64,000 nt of DNA from Desulforamulus ruminis DSM 2154 (lineage in GTDB: Bacteria > Bacillota > Desulfotomaculia > Desulfotomaculales > Desulfotomaculaceae): contig NC_015589.1 in NCBI RefSeq assembly GCF_000215085.1, positions 2,740,120 to 2,804,119 of the forward strand, read 5' to 3'. The translations under genes were made by a program, and so were the position numbers. The notes beneath the pieces were generated by a model that saw only the letters and a list, made by a program, of their open reading frames with translations, was not told the origin of the DNA and did not search any database. Of the stretch, positions 44,251 to 52,046 are shown piece by piece; position 1 is the stretch's first letter; each line of letters starts with the position of its first letter.

Positions 44251-45060
44251 TTAAGCAACTCTGGAGGACTGGATCCTGTATTGAACAGGACTCAGTCCTT
44301 TCAGTTTGCACTTAATCCTTTGATTATTATAGTAATCTATGTAATCTTCGAGCTCCTTTCGGAAATGTTCTACTGAATCGAAGTCTTGAAGATAGAGTAA
44401 TTCTGATTTTAAAAGACCAAAAAAGTTCTCCATTACTGAATTATCTAAGCAGTTACCCTTGCGTGACATGCTCTGGATAATTCCTTTTTTGTTAAGCCTA
44501 TTTTGATAGTTTCTCATCTGGTACTGCCAGCCCTGATCTGAATGGAAGATAAGGTTTGTGTTGTCAGGAATCTTTGAGAATGCCTTATCCAGCATATCTA
44601 TTATCTGATGGAAGGTCGGCCTGTCTGATATGTTGTAGCTGATGATTTCTCCGTTAAATAAATCAAGGATCGGAGAGAGGTACAGCTTTGTTCCAAATAG
44701 GGAGAACTCAGTAATGTCAGTAACCCATTTCTGATTCGGTTTATCTGCCTTGAAATCACGTTGCAGAATATTGGGGGCTACTTTACCCAACTTTTTTTTA
44801 TAGGCGCGATACTTGCGTATTCGCACCTGGCACTTGATGTTGCATTGCCCCATCAGCTTTAAGACCGTCTTATGGTTAATACGGTACCCTCTATTATGCA
44901 GTTCAAGGGTGATTCTCCGGTAGCCGTATCTGCCTTTATGAGCGTGGTATATTTCTTGGATTACAGCTTTGATTTCTTCGTATTTATCAGGCCTGTCCAT
45001 AGCTTTTAGATAGTAGTAGAAGGTACTCCGGGGCAGGCTGGCAAACTTGAGTAATGCCAT
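44251..45060 (-). CDS. IS3-family transposase OrfB (DDE integrase)
   Basis: 269 residues from the first ATG in frame, though normal expression is as an OrfAB fusion. Helix-turn-helix-like N-terminus, HTH_21 region (YGYRRITLELHNRGY), then the integrase core: D in WVTDITEF, D in FHSDQGWQY, E in NSVMENFFGLLKSE, spaced as D-D(35)E. Complete, so probably functional. Confidence 0.93.
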   Translation of the reverse strand: MALLKFASLPRSTFYYYLKAMDRPDKYEEIKAVIQEIYHAHKGRYGYRRITLELHNRGYRINHKTVLKLMGQCNIKCQVRIRKYRAYKKKLGKVAPNILQRDFKADKPNQKWVTDITEFSLFGTKLYLSPILDLFNGEIISYNISDRPTFHQIIDMLDKAFSKIPDNTNLIFHSDQGWQYQMRNYQNRLNKKGIIQSMSRKGNCLDNSVMENFFGLLKSELLYLQDFDSVEHFRKELEDYIDYYNNQRIKCKLKGLSPVQYRIQSSRVA

Positions 45061-45077
45061 CAGGTTAAATTCCTGCC

Positions 45078-45599
45078 TTAGTTCGTTGATGGCAGCCGCT
45101 TTTTCCCACTTTCGCGGGCGATTCTTTCCTGAACTAAGGCATTTAATTTTTTTAGGTAAGCATTCTCCATGCGTAACTGAGCATTTTCAGCTTCCAGCTC
45201 TTGCTCTCTAGTCAGATTCCGCTTAAGTTTCTCAGATTTCTTTGGCATTTTAGGGGGCCTGCCTTTCTTGGTGGCTTGCAGACCTGCCGAACCCATTTCT
45301 AAATATCGCTTTTCCCATTGATACAGAGTACCTTCGTTAGGAATTTCTAATTCGGCAGCTGCTTGTCTATAGGATAAGTGATGCTGCCAGCGATATTCAA
45401 TAGCGGAGATCTTAAATTCTTGTGAGTAATGCTGTTTTTTTAATAACAGTTGTTCAATACCACCATGTTCATAAATTGAAACCCATCGCTGTAAGTTCTT
45501 TTTGGGAATACCATGTGCTCTTGCTACAACAGTTATGGATTGTCCTGATTCGACTTCCATTACAAGCCTAAGCTGAAACTCATCGCTGTATTTTGTCAT
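45078..45599 (-). CDS. IS3-family transposase OrfA
   Basis: 173 residues: two helix-turn-helix segments (ITVVARAHGIPKKNLQRW and LSYRQAAAELEIPNEGTLYQ) and a C-terminal leucine-zipper-like coil (EAENAQLRMENAYLKKL). The ATG at 45599 follows GGAGGTGC. Near its end, GGGAAAAAGC offers an A5G slip site. A -1 shift there continues into AAINELRQEFNLMALLK, joining OrfB without a stop, so a programmed frameshift is likely. Confidence 0.9.
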   Translation of the reverse strand: MTKYSDEFQLRLVMEVESGQSITVVARAHGIPKKNLQRWVSIYEHGGIEQLLLKKQHYSQEFKISAIEYRWQHHLSYRQAAAELEIPNEGTLYQWEKRYLEMGSAGLQATKKGRPPKMPKKSEKLKRNLTREQELEAENAQLRMENAYLKKLNALVQERIARESGKKRLPSTN

Positions 45600-45675
45600 T
45601 AGAAAAGTGCACCTCCAAGTGTTAGTTTTTTTCTCCAACATTTGGGGTGCACTTCAAAAAAGGGAGCTTTTTTGC

Positions 45676-46692
45676 TTAAGGATATTTATCCGTTTCTATG
45701 CGGGTCTGCCGCCAGACCTGGCGGTTTACTGCAGAGATCAACAGGAAAATAATAATGCCGCTGAGAACCGCTGCCGAACTAAGCATTAGGTACCCTGCCA
45801 GGATGGACAAATGAAACTGCTTTAATAGCACGGCGGTACCCGCCAACACCAGCATCACCCCAAAGTACAACCGGATTTTCATGCTGTTGATATAGGCCGT
45901 GGCCACAGATCCGATCTGAACGCCAACGGCAGCCCCGATTAACATAACCAAAGCGCCTACAATTTCCACCTTGCCGGATAAAGCATAAATATAAGCTCCC
46001 CAGGAATTAGAGATTAAAATGGCAAATAAGTCTGTACCCACCGCCATTACGGTAGGCAGGCCCAGAAAATAAATGAACAGGGGAACCCGGACAAAACCGC
46101 CCCCCACTCCTAGAAATCCTGAAATAAAGCCGGTAAAGACACCTAAAAAAACAATTACCCAGAGGGAAACGGCATAAACCTGAGAAGTGGGAAAGGAAAT
46201 AAAAGGAGGTATTTTCACTTTATAAATCCACCGGATCAACTTATAATGGGTTTTCTCCCTTTTCTTCAGTTCATCGGACAAACGGGAATAATGATAGTAT
46301 TCCCAGAGCATAAAAGTGCCGATTAAAAATAAAAGAATAATGTAAATCAGTCGGATGATCGGCCCAATCTGACCGATTTTTTCCAAGTACAGTACCGACT
46401 GTTTGCCCAGAGAAACCCCATACATCCCCAGCAAACCCATGATGAGCCCCAATTTAAAATCCACATGCCGCAGCAGGGCGTGTTTGTAGGTGGCCACAAT
46501 GGATTTCCCAAAGATATGGGCAATATCGGTACCAATGGCAAAGGCCATAGGAAAACCAAATATATTTAAAGCAGGCGTAACCATAAAGGCGCCCCCAATA
46601 CCAAAAAAGCCCCCCAGTACGCCTACACAGAATCCGATCAGCAGTAAGGCCCAAATATTTACATCCGCATTGGCAATGGGTAGATGCAGCAC
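45676..46692 (-). CDS. TSUP-family (TauE/SafE) membrane permease
   Basis: 338 residues, about eight TMs in two inverted halves. Each half has the glycine-rich signature GGFFGIGGAFMVTPAL (about 28-43) or GFLGVGGGFVRVPLF. A cytoplasmic loop rich in Lys/Arg (about 135-170) separates them. TSUP proteins carry sulfite, sulfonates or other organic anions; with a sulfur-metabolising host a sulfur oxyanion is plausible. GTG start at 46692 with GGAGGGATTGGG. It is co-transcribed with the 52-codon membrane protein upstream. Confidence 0.88.
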   Translation of the reverse strand: MLHLPIANADVNIWALLLIGFCVGVLGGFFGIGGAFMVTPALNIFGFPMAFAIGTDIAHIFGKSIVATYKHALLRHVDFKLGLIMGLLGMYGVSLGKQSVLYLEKIGQIGPIIRLIYIILLFLIGTFMLWEYYHYSRLSDELKKREKTHYKLIRWIYKVKIPPFISFPTSQVYAVSLWVIVFLGVFTGFISGFLGVGGGFVRVPLFIYFLGLPTVMAVGTDLFAILISNSWGAYIYALSGKVEIVGALVMLIGAAVGVQIGSVATAYINSMKIRLYFGVMLVLAGTAVLLKQFHLSILAGYLMLSSAAVLSGIIIFLLISAVNRQVWRQTRIETDKYP

Positions 46693-46714
46693 CCCAATCC
46701 CTCCGAATCAAGAA

Positions 46715-46873
46715 TCATTGCTCTCCTTTAATACCCAACAACCGTAATAGGATCTCGGTAAACAGGCCCACGGAAATACCCACCAAGGCCATAAGACTAA
46801 CCACCAGCAAACTGTACTGGGCTTTATGCAGATGATAAATGGCTACAATATATTCATTTAAGCTATCAAACAT
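46715..46873 (-). CDS. Small single-span membrane protein upstream of TSUP
   Basis: 52 residues: a soluble N-terminus (MFDSLNEYIVAIYHLHKAQY) and one TM (about 21-44, SLLVVSLMALVGISVGLF), ending GIKGEQ. An AAGGA lies upstream of the ATG at 46873. The stop codon is 22 bases before the TSUP start, and this gene's 3' end contains AAAGGAGAG. It may be a small accessory subunit of the permease; I know no named family. Confidence 0.62.
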   Translation of the reverse strand: MFDSLNEYIVAIYHLHKAQYSLLVVSLMALVGISVGLFTEILLRLLGIKGEQ

Positions 46874-46970
46874 TTGCCATCCCGTCCTTCCATAGCCTAT
46901 AGCGACAAATTCCTTTCAAGCAAATCTTTAGTTATTTACAAAACAGCCTTATAAATGTAATGACAATTTT

Positions 46971-46986
46971 GTGATGTAATTCACTT
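46971..46986. promoter_or_regulatory. Operator-like dyad, site 1
   Basis: GTGATGTAATTCACTT: GTGA and TCAC flank a 6-base centre. It differs at one position from a second site at 47215-47230. It lies in the divergent region between the TSUP unit and the CoA-transferase. Confidence 0.5.
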
Positions 46987-47212
46987 TACCGCAACGGCTT
47001 ACGGCCCTTTACGGCACATAAGACGAAGTGTATTTGTCACCGTCATGCTAACATAACTAAATTATCTTTTCAAGCTCCATCTTTGCTATAATAAAGATAA
47101 TTATGACGCCCTATGTCAAATCTCTTTTGAATTAATTTAAAATGTTTTTAAGCCAATTTTACAAATTGTTCTTTATAATCCATGACAACAACTTCTTCCA
47201 TTGAGCAAAGCA

Positions 47213-47230
47213 AAGTGATATAATTCACTT
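47213..47230 (+). promoter_or_regulatory. Operator-like dyad, site 2, centred on a -10 hexamer
   Basis: AAGTGA, TATAAT, TCACTT: a perfect 6-bp dyad whose centre is a consensus -10 box, 27 bases before the CoA-transferase start. A repressor here would block RNA polymerase. No good -35 box is seen at 17 bases. Confidence 0.55.
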
Positions 47231-47257
47231 AATAAAAAAAAGACTGAAGGTGATTGT

Positions 47258-48583
47258 TTGGTCTGGTTTAAAGCTGGCCCTCTCTTTGAGGGATCTGAAA
47301 AATTGACCGCTGTATATACGGAAAAACTGGTTTCAGCGGCCGAAGCAGTCAGGGTTATTTCCTCCGGCGACAACATCGTTGTTCCCCCGGGGGCGGCAGA
47401 ACCTGAAGTATTAATGGAGGCCCTGTTTGAGCGAAGAGCAGAACTGAAAGATGTGCGGGTACACCAAATGCTGCCCTTGAGAGAAGCCACTTACCTTAAG
47501 GCCGGTATGGAGCGTCATTTTCGGCATGTTTCTTGGCTGACCAGCAGCATTGTTAAGAGAGGCGTAAAAGAAGGGCGGGCCGGGGTAATGCCCGGTTATC
47601 TCTACGAATATCCCCAGTTTATAAGGGATTTGGATGTGGATGTATTCATGGGGACGGTATCCCCCATGGATGAGCATGGTTATTTTAGTTTCGGCGTATC
47701 GGTAGACTACACCATTGCTGCCGCAGGCTGTGCTAAAAAAGTGATCCTGGTGGTAAATCCCAATATGCCAAGGACCATGGGTTATAGTGTCATTCATATA
47801 TCCCAGGCGGATATGATTGTGGAGGACTACACCCCCCTGCTGGAACTGCCCAAGCCAACTATTGGTTCCATCGACCAGTCCATTGGCGACTATGTGTGCC
47901 AACTGATCGATGATGGATCTACCATTCAACTGGGATTAGGCAGCACCGCCAATGCCGCCGCCCAATGTCTGAAGGAAAAAAAGGGGTTGGGTATTCACAC
48001 CCATTTTGTAACCGATACCCTGGTGGATTTAGTGGAATGTGGGGCGGTAACCAACCGGAGAAAAAATGTCCATCCCGGAAAAATCATCTGCAGCTCCGCC
48101 GTAGGGACCCGGCGGCTGTATCAGTTCATGAACAATAACCCCATGTTTGAAATGCATGCGGTTTCCTACACCAACGACCCGTTAATCATTGCCAGGAATG
48201 ACAACATGGTGGCCATTAATTCGGTGGACGAGATTGATTTGCTGGGTCAGTGTGCTTCCGAACCCATTGGTCCCAAACTCTATTCCGGTACGGGCGAACA
48301 GGTGGATTTTGCCCGGGGCGCCATGCGCGCAACCGGCGGTAAAAGCATCGTGGTGCTTCACTCCACCCATAAGGGCAGGTCCAAAATTGTTCCCATGCTG
48401 GAAAGTGGTTCTGTGGTAAGCCTAAGCAAAAATGATGTTGATTATGTTGTAACGGAATTTGGTATTGCCAAGTTAAAGGGAAAAACCTTCCGCCAAAGGG
48501 CTGAAGCTTTAATCGGCATTGCTCACCCCGATCACCGGGACGGCCTTTCCGAGGCTGCTAAGAAATCCGGTTTAACACGCTGA
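47258..48583 (+). CDS. Acetyl-CoA hydrolase/transferase family CoA-transferase (second copy)
   Basis: 441 residues, the same length as the copy at 13899 and similar throughout (for example NPNMPRT; SPMDEHGYFSFGVSVDYT; GQCASEPIGP). THFVTDTLVDLVECGAVTN replaces the HSEILTDGMVDL segment of copy 1, so the residue expected to be the catalytic Glu is not in the same place (H-T-H-F-V-T-D here). GTGEQVDFARGAM is present. It starts at TTG 47258 behind AAGGTGA. Substrate unknown. Confidence 0.88.
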   Translation: MVWFKAGPLFEGSEKLTAVYTEKLVSAAEAVRVISSGDNIVVPPGAAEPEVLMEALFERRAELKDVRVHQMLPLREATYLKAGMERHFRHVSWLTSSIVKRGVKEGRAGVMPGYLYEYPQFIRDLDVDVFMGTVSPMDEHGYFSFGVSVDYTIAAAGCAKKVILVVNPNMPRTMGYSVIHISQADMIVEDYTPLLELPKPTIGSIDQSIGDYVCQLIDDGSTIQLGLGSTANAAAQCLKEKKGLGIHTHFVTDTLVDLVECGAVTNRRKNVHPGKIICSSAVGTRRLYQFMNNNPMFEMHAVSYTNDPLIIARNDNMVAINSVDEIDLLGQCASEPIGPKLYSGTGEQVDFARGAMRATGGKSIVVLHSTHKGRSKIVPMLESGSVVSLSKNDVDYVVTEFGIAKLKGKTFRQRAEALIGIAHPDHRDGLSEAAKKSGLTR

Positions 48584-48661
48584 CCAATCTTTGCTGATGC
48601 CAGTCCGGACATCAGCACGATCCATGGACTTATATTTTTTATTTTAATATTCCTGCTTCAT

Positions 48662-48689
48662 AGAAACCGCGTTTAGCAACGCGGTTTCT
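48662..48689. terminator. Terminator between convergent genes
   Basis: AGAAACCGCGTT (48662-48673), loop TAGC, AACGCGGTTTCT (48678-48689), then T residues; it abuts the stop codon of the leftward TIGR02186 gene. Confidence 0.85.
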
Positions 48690-49496
48690 TTACTGCCATA
48701 TTTGCCTTAACAGGCGGGCTCTCTTTTCTCTTTCCCTGTGCTGCTGAATCCTTTCCAGTACCGTGGCAATCATCAACAGCAGCATCGGGATCATGAGAAA
48801 GGCAATTACCGTGACCGCATTCATGGACAACTCCTTGGAACCAATGGATAACAGAGAATCCGGTTTAAGCTGGAGCAGTTGAGGTTCTAGGGAAATAATC
48901 CGGTCCTGATCCAAAAGAAAAGCCGTAACCCGGATTTCCTCTAAGGGCATGCCGGAAATCAGTTGTATTTCGGAAAAATAATTTTGGCCGTCTCTCTGAA
49001 TGACACCTTGGCGCAGAGAAAATAAATGCTTCTCGTCTTTATTTTTTAAAGCCAGGCTAATATAATCATCCAAGGTTGCTTCGGAAAGATTGCCCATATC
49101 CTGCCGCATCCGGACCCAAGCCTTGGCACGCAGTTGATTATATTCCGGGTTAATTCCCAGTTCATCCCAGTGATGGCGGCTTATCTCTTCGATGGGCAGA
49201 GATGTCAATACCTGATAAAAACCCGGCAGCCCCTGAACTTCCGCTTCAGAACATTTCAGCAAAGAATCATTTTGAAACTGGCTTACCAGAACAGGCCGGT
49301 TAGGCCCCTCTACCCGGATGATTACGGGCAAATTCTCCGGTGCCTGACCAAAAACCTGAATGGTTTTCTTCGAGGGATTTAATCCTACGCTCACTTCATG
49401 CCGGGATAGACTGCAGGTTAGGTTTTCCCCTCTGGCAGAGGCCGGGATCAGCAGCGATACCAGGGCCAGGGCTACTACTATGAAGAGACTTCTCAC
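48690..49496 (-). CDS. TIGR02186-like membrane protein, partner of TSUP
   Basis: 268 residues. Signal or anchor segment (about 3-22, ending PASARG), a beta-rich extracytoplasmic part (25-225) and one TM near the C-terminus (about 228-252, VIAFLMIPMLLLMIATVL) followed by a basic cytoplasmic tail. This matches the TIGR02186 pattern, found beside TauE/SafE permeases. The GTG at 49496 overlaps the TGA of the permease gene (GTGA), indicating translational coupling; GGAGG is 9 bases upstream. Confidence 0.78.
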   Translation of the reverse strand: MRSLFIVVALALVSLLIPASARGENLTCSLSRHEVSVGLNPSKKTIQVFGQAPENLPVIIRVEGPNRPVLVSQFQNDSLLKCSEAEVQGLPGFYQVLTSLPIEEISRHHWDELGINPEYNQLRAKAWVRMRQDMGNLSEATLDDYISLALKNKDEKHLFSLRQGVIQRDGQNYFSEIQLISGMPLEEIRVTAFLLDQDRIISLEPQLLQLKPDSLLSIGSKELSMNAVTVIAFLMIPMLLLMIATVLERIQQHREREKRARLLRQIWQ

Positions 49497-50422
49497 CCTC
49501 GAACACCTCCAAACCATCCCAGAAGCTGTATGGGGAAACTAAAATGCTTAATGACCGGACCAAGATCCGGTTGACTGGTTATCAGCGCCCAGAGGGTTGC
49601 TGAAGTAATTAACACCAGAACAACGGCAACCGGTGCCGGGTAAGGTTTTTTCTTTTGCATAAAAAAGGATAACCCCAAAAAAATCATGGACGTGCCAAGG
49701 AATAACCAAAGTAAAATTTGTAAATTTAGGGGTAGCAACATGTAACGACCGGTTAGGGAAATGCTTAACATGCCGATAAAATGAAACACCACCGCGGTAC
49801 TTACGGCGCACAGGACGGGTATATCCAGGCAAACCATCAGGGCCGGGCTGAGCAGCAGCACCGCCACCGGTCCAAAAATCTTTCCTGTCAGTCCAAAAAT
49901 AAAACCAAGTCCCAGGGGAACGAAGAGGGATATGGAAATACCACTGGTGTTAAAAAGGGTTTTTGCCGGCAGACCCGTTACCCATTGAACCACTTTTTTT
50001 CTTTGACGGTTGGCAGGTTTAGGCAAAATAGGAAAGGGACGCAGGCGGTAAATGACCGCGCCAACCAACAGCAGCAGGTAAGGCGCCAGCACCATATCCG
50101 TAAACCAGGTGCCATGCACTGCCATTCCTTCGATCCAGTTCCCCAGTGTAATGCCGGGGATCATTCCCAGCAACAGCCAAAGGAGCAGTTTACCATCCAC
50201 ATTGCCGGACTGCCACCTCCCCACCACTCCAGGGACCCACAGGGCCGCCAAATGCGCCAGGGCAATGGGAACGGCCATTTCCGGAGGAATTCCTGTAATC
50301 ATGATGATTAGAGGCAATATCATCAGGGTTCCAATATTGCCGATAATGGGCAAAAACAGTCCTGCCGCTGCCCCGAGCAGTAAAAAAATTACCGTTCCTG
50401 AAAAAAACAAACTATCCATCAT
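49493..50422 (-). CDS. TSUP-family (TauE/SafE) permease, sigma-54-controlled
   Basis: 309 residues with about eight TMs. TSUP signature-like segment IGNIGTLMILPLIIMITGIPPEMAVPIAL near the N-terminus and FGLTGKIFGPVAVLLLSPALM in the second half. It is only distantly related to the TSUP at 45676. GAGGTGG precedes the ATG; a sigma-54 promoter lies upstream, and the regulator-kinase pair next door is of the sigma-54-activating class. Likely substrate: a sulfur oxyanion or organosulfonate (inference). Confidence 0.84.
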   Translation of the reverse strand: MMDSLFFSGTVIFLLLGAAAGLFLPIIGNIGTLMILPLIIMITGIPPEMAVPIALAHLAALWVPGVVGRWQSGNVDGKLLLWLLLGMIPGITLGNWIEGMAVHGTWFTDMVLAPYLLLLVGAVIYRLRPFPILPKPANRQRKKVVQWVTGLPAKTLFNTSGISISLFVPLGLGFIFGLTGKIFGPVAVLLLSPALMVCLDIPVLCAVSTAVVFHFIGMLSISLTGRYMLLPLNLQILLWLFLGTSMIFLGLSFFMQKKKPYPAPVAVVLVLITSATLWALITSQPDLGPVIKHFSFPIQLLGWFGGVRG

Positions 50423-50454
50423 TCAATGCCACCTCTGCTTCCTATCGGCTTAAT

Positions 50455-50470
50455 TAGCAAATGCCATGCC
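50455..50470 (-). promoter_or_regulatory. Sigma-54 (-24/-12) promoter of the TSUP-TIGR02186 operon
   Basis: Read leftward: TGGCATGGCATTTGCT. It fits YTGGCACG-N4-TTGCW, with GG at -24 and GC at -12 exactly 12 bases apart and one change (C to T). The predicted start is near 50445, giving a leader of about 20 bases with the ribosome site. Confidence 0.8.
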
Positions 50471-50651
50471 AAAATACCGGGTAGAAACAAAAGATTTTAA
50501 ATTTTTCTTCCATCCTTTCATCCCTTTTGATTTGTATGGCTTTCATTCTCCCATAAAAATAATTCATTATCACAATTTCTAAAACAAACAAAAAAAATAG
50601 CCTTCAACAGGCCATTTCATTGATTAAATATTGTTTTTTGTAATGACAAAC
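50471..50651. other. Region upstream of the sigma-54 promoter
   Basis: AT-rich, no gene. It should contain upstream activator sites for the NtrC-class regulator, but I see no clear long palindrome. Confidence 0.35.
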
Positions 50652-50689
50652 GAGCAAAAGTTGCCCAACCCGGTGGGCAACTTTTGCTC
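50652..50689. terminator. Hairpin over the stop codon of the NtrC-class gene
   Basis: GAGCAAAAGTTGCCCA (50652-50667) pairs perfectly with TGGGCAACTTTTGCTC (50674-50689). The TGA stop (50690-50688, leftward) lies within the stem. The T tract is short. Confidence 0.78.
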
Positions 50690-52046
50690 ACTCCAACCCC
50701 AATTCCTTTATTTTCGCATACAGGGATCTGCGGTTAATACCCAGGGACTTGGCAGCAGAGGAGCGGCACCAGTTGTTATCCTGTAAAGCCTTTAAAATAA
50801 CCTGACGCTCTACATCGGCAACAATTTGTTTCAGAGGCAGATTTTGCTCGCTCCGGTTCATAAACAAGGGGGCTGCTTTTTTCTCTCCAACGGTAAATTC
50901 AATATCTTCCGGGACAATAATGGTGCCCCGGGTCATGATAACGGCCCTCTCACAGAGATTCTCCAGTTCTCTGACATTTCCCGGCCATTCATATTTCATC
51001 AGCATTCGGGTGGCCTCTTCCGAAAAGCCTTTCACCTGACGGTTAAATTCTTGATTATATTTGGTTAAAAAATGAGCCACCAGGGAAGGAATATCTTCTT
51101 TTCTTTCCCTAAGAGGCGGAATAAACAAGTTCACCACATTCAGCCGAAAAAACAAATCTTCCCTGAAACCGCCCTCTTTAACACTCAACTCCAGCTTTCT
51201 GTTGGTGGCAGCCAAAATCCGAACATCCACCTTGATGGTCTCTGTTCCGCCAATCCGGTCAAACTCTTTCTCCTGAATAGCCCTTAACAGTTTGGCCTGG
51301 GTGGACAAACTGATTTCGCCAATTTCATCAAAAAAGATGGTTCCATGGTGGGCCAGTTCAAACTTTCCTTGTTTTTTTGAAGTTGCGCCGGTAAAAGCAC
51401 CCCTCTCATAACCAAATAACTCGCTCTCCAGCAGGTTATCCGGCAGGTTGGCACAATTAATTTTAATAAAAGGCTTATTCCGGCGGGAACTGTTATAGTG
51501 AATGGCCCTGGCAACCAATTCTTTGCCGGTTCCGCTTTCTCCTTGAATCAAAACCGTGGCCCGGCTGTCGGCAACCCGCCCAATATCTTTATATAAAGCC
51601 TGCATCACCGGTGAGCTGCCAATAATATTCACCTCACTGTGATTTTTACCGGTATCGCCGGGAAAAGCAGCCACCGAGTCAATTTGCATTACGGCCCTCC
51701 GAACCAGTTGAATCATTTCATCCAAATTAAAGGGTTTAATGATATAATCAAAGGCTCCCAATTTCATGGCCTGGATGGCTACATCGGTAGTACCAAAGGC
51801 TGTCATGAGAATAACCGGAGTATTTAAACCGGTGCTCTTAATTTCCTGCAGTAAAGAAAAGCCGTCTTTTTCCGGCATACGAATATCCGTAATTACAACA
51901 TCCGGTTTGTACTGCTGCAGTTTCACCGAGCATTCCTCTCCGTTGACTGCGGTTTCCACCCGGTAACCTTCGTGGGTTAATACATCATAGAGGAATTGTC
52001 TTACACCCTCCTCATCGTCCACAACCAAAATCCGTTTTTGCGTCAT
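50688..52046 (-). CDS. NtrC-class sigma-54-dependent response regulator
   Basis: 452 residues. Receiver (1-120; Asp in VVITDIRMPEKDG, Lys in YIIKPF), AAA+ central domain (about 140-375) with Walker A GESGTGKE, sigma-54-contact loop GAFTGA and Walker B FFDEIGE, and a Fis-type helix-turn-helix at the C-terminus (SSAAKSLGINRRSLYAKIKE). It overlaps the kinase gene by 4 bases. It most likely activates the sigma-54 promoter at 50455-50470. Confidence 0.95.
   Translation of the reverse strand: MTQKRILVVDDEEGVRQFLYDVLTHEGYRVETAVNGEECSVKLQQYKPDVVITDIRMPEKDGFSLLQEIKSTGLNTPVILMTAFGTTDVAIQAMKLGAFDYIIKPFNLDEMIQLVRRAVMQIDSVAAFPGDTGKNHSEVNIIGSSPVMQALYKDIGRVADSRATVLIQGESGTGKELVARAIHYNSSRRNKPFIKINCANLPDNLLESELFGYERGAFTGATSKKQGKFELAHHGTIFFDEIGEISLSTQAKLLRAIQEKEFDRIGGTETIKVDVRILAATNRKLELSVKEGGFREDLFFRLNVVNLFIPPLRERKEDIPSLVAHFLTKYNQEFNRQVKGFSEEATRMLMKYEWPGNVRELENLCERAVIMTRGTIIVPEDIEFTVGEKKAAPLFMNRSEQNLPLKQIVADVERQVILKALQDNNWCRSSAAKSLGINRRSLYAKIKELGLE

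Larger units (their letters stand above)
44221..45656 (-). mobile_element. IS3-family (IS150-group) insertion sequence, complete
   Basis: 1436 bp with imperfect 25-bp terminal inverted repeats: TGAACTGAACCCGAAATGTT at 44221 onwards, and TGAAGTGCACCCCAAATGTT read inward from 45656 (20 of 25 positions match over the full arms). Both transposase frames are intact. An AAA duplication is compatible with the flanks, though in an A run it cannot be proved. The left flank AAAAGCTCCC and right flank GGGAGCTTTTTT are the two halves of a terminator, so the element landed in the uraA terminator loop. Confidence 0.92.
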
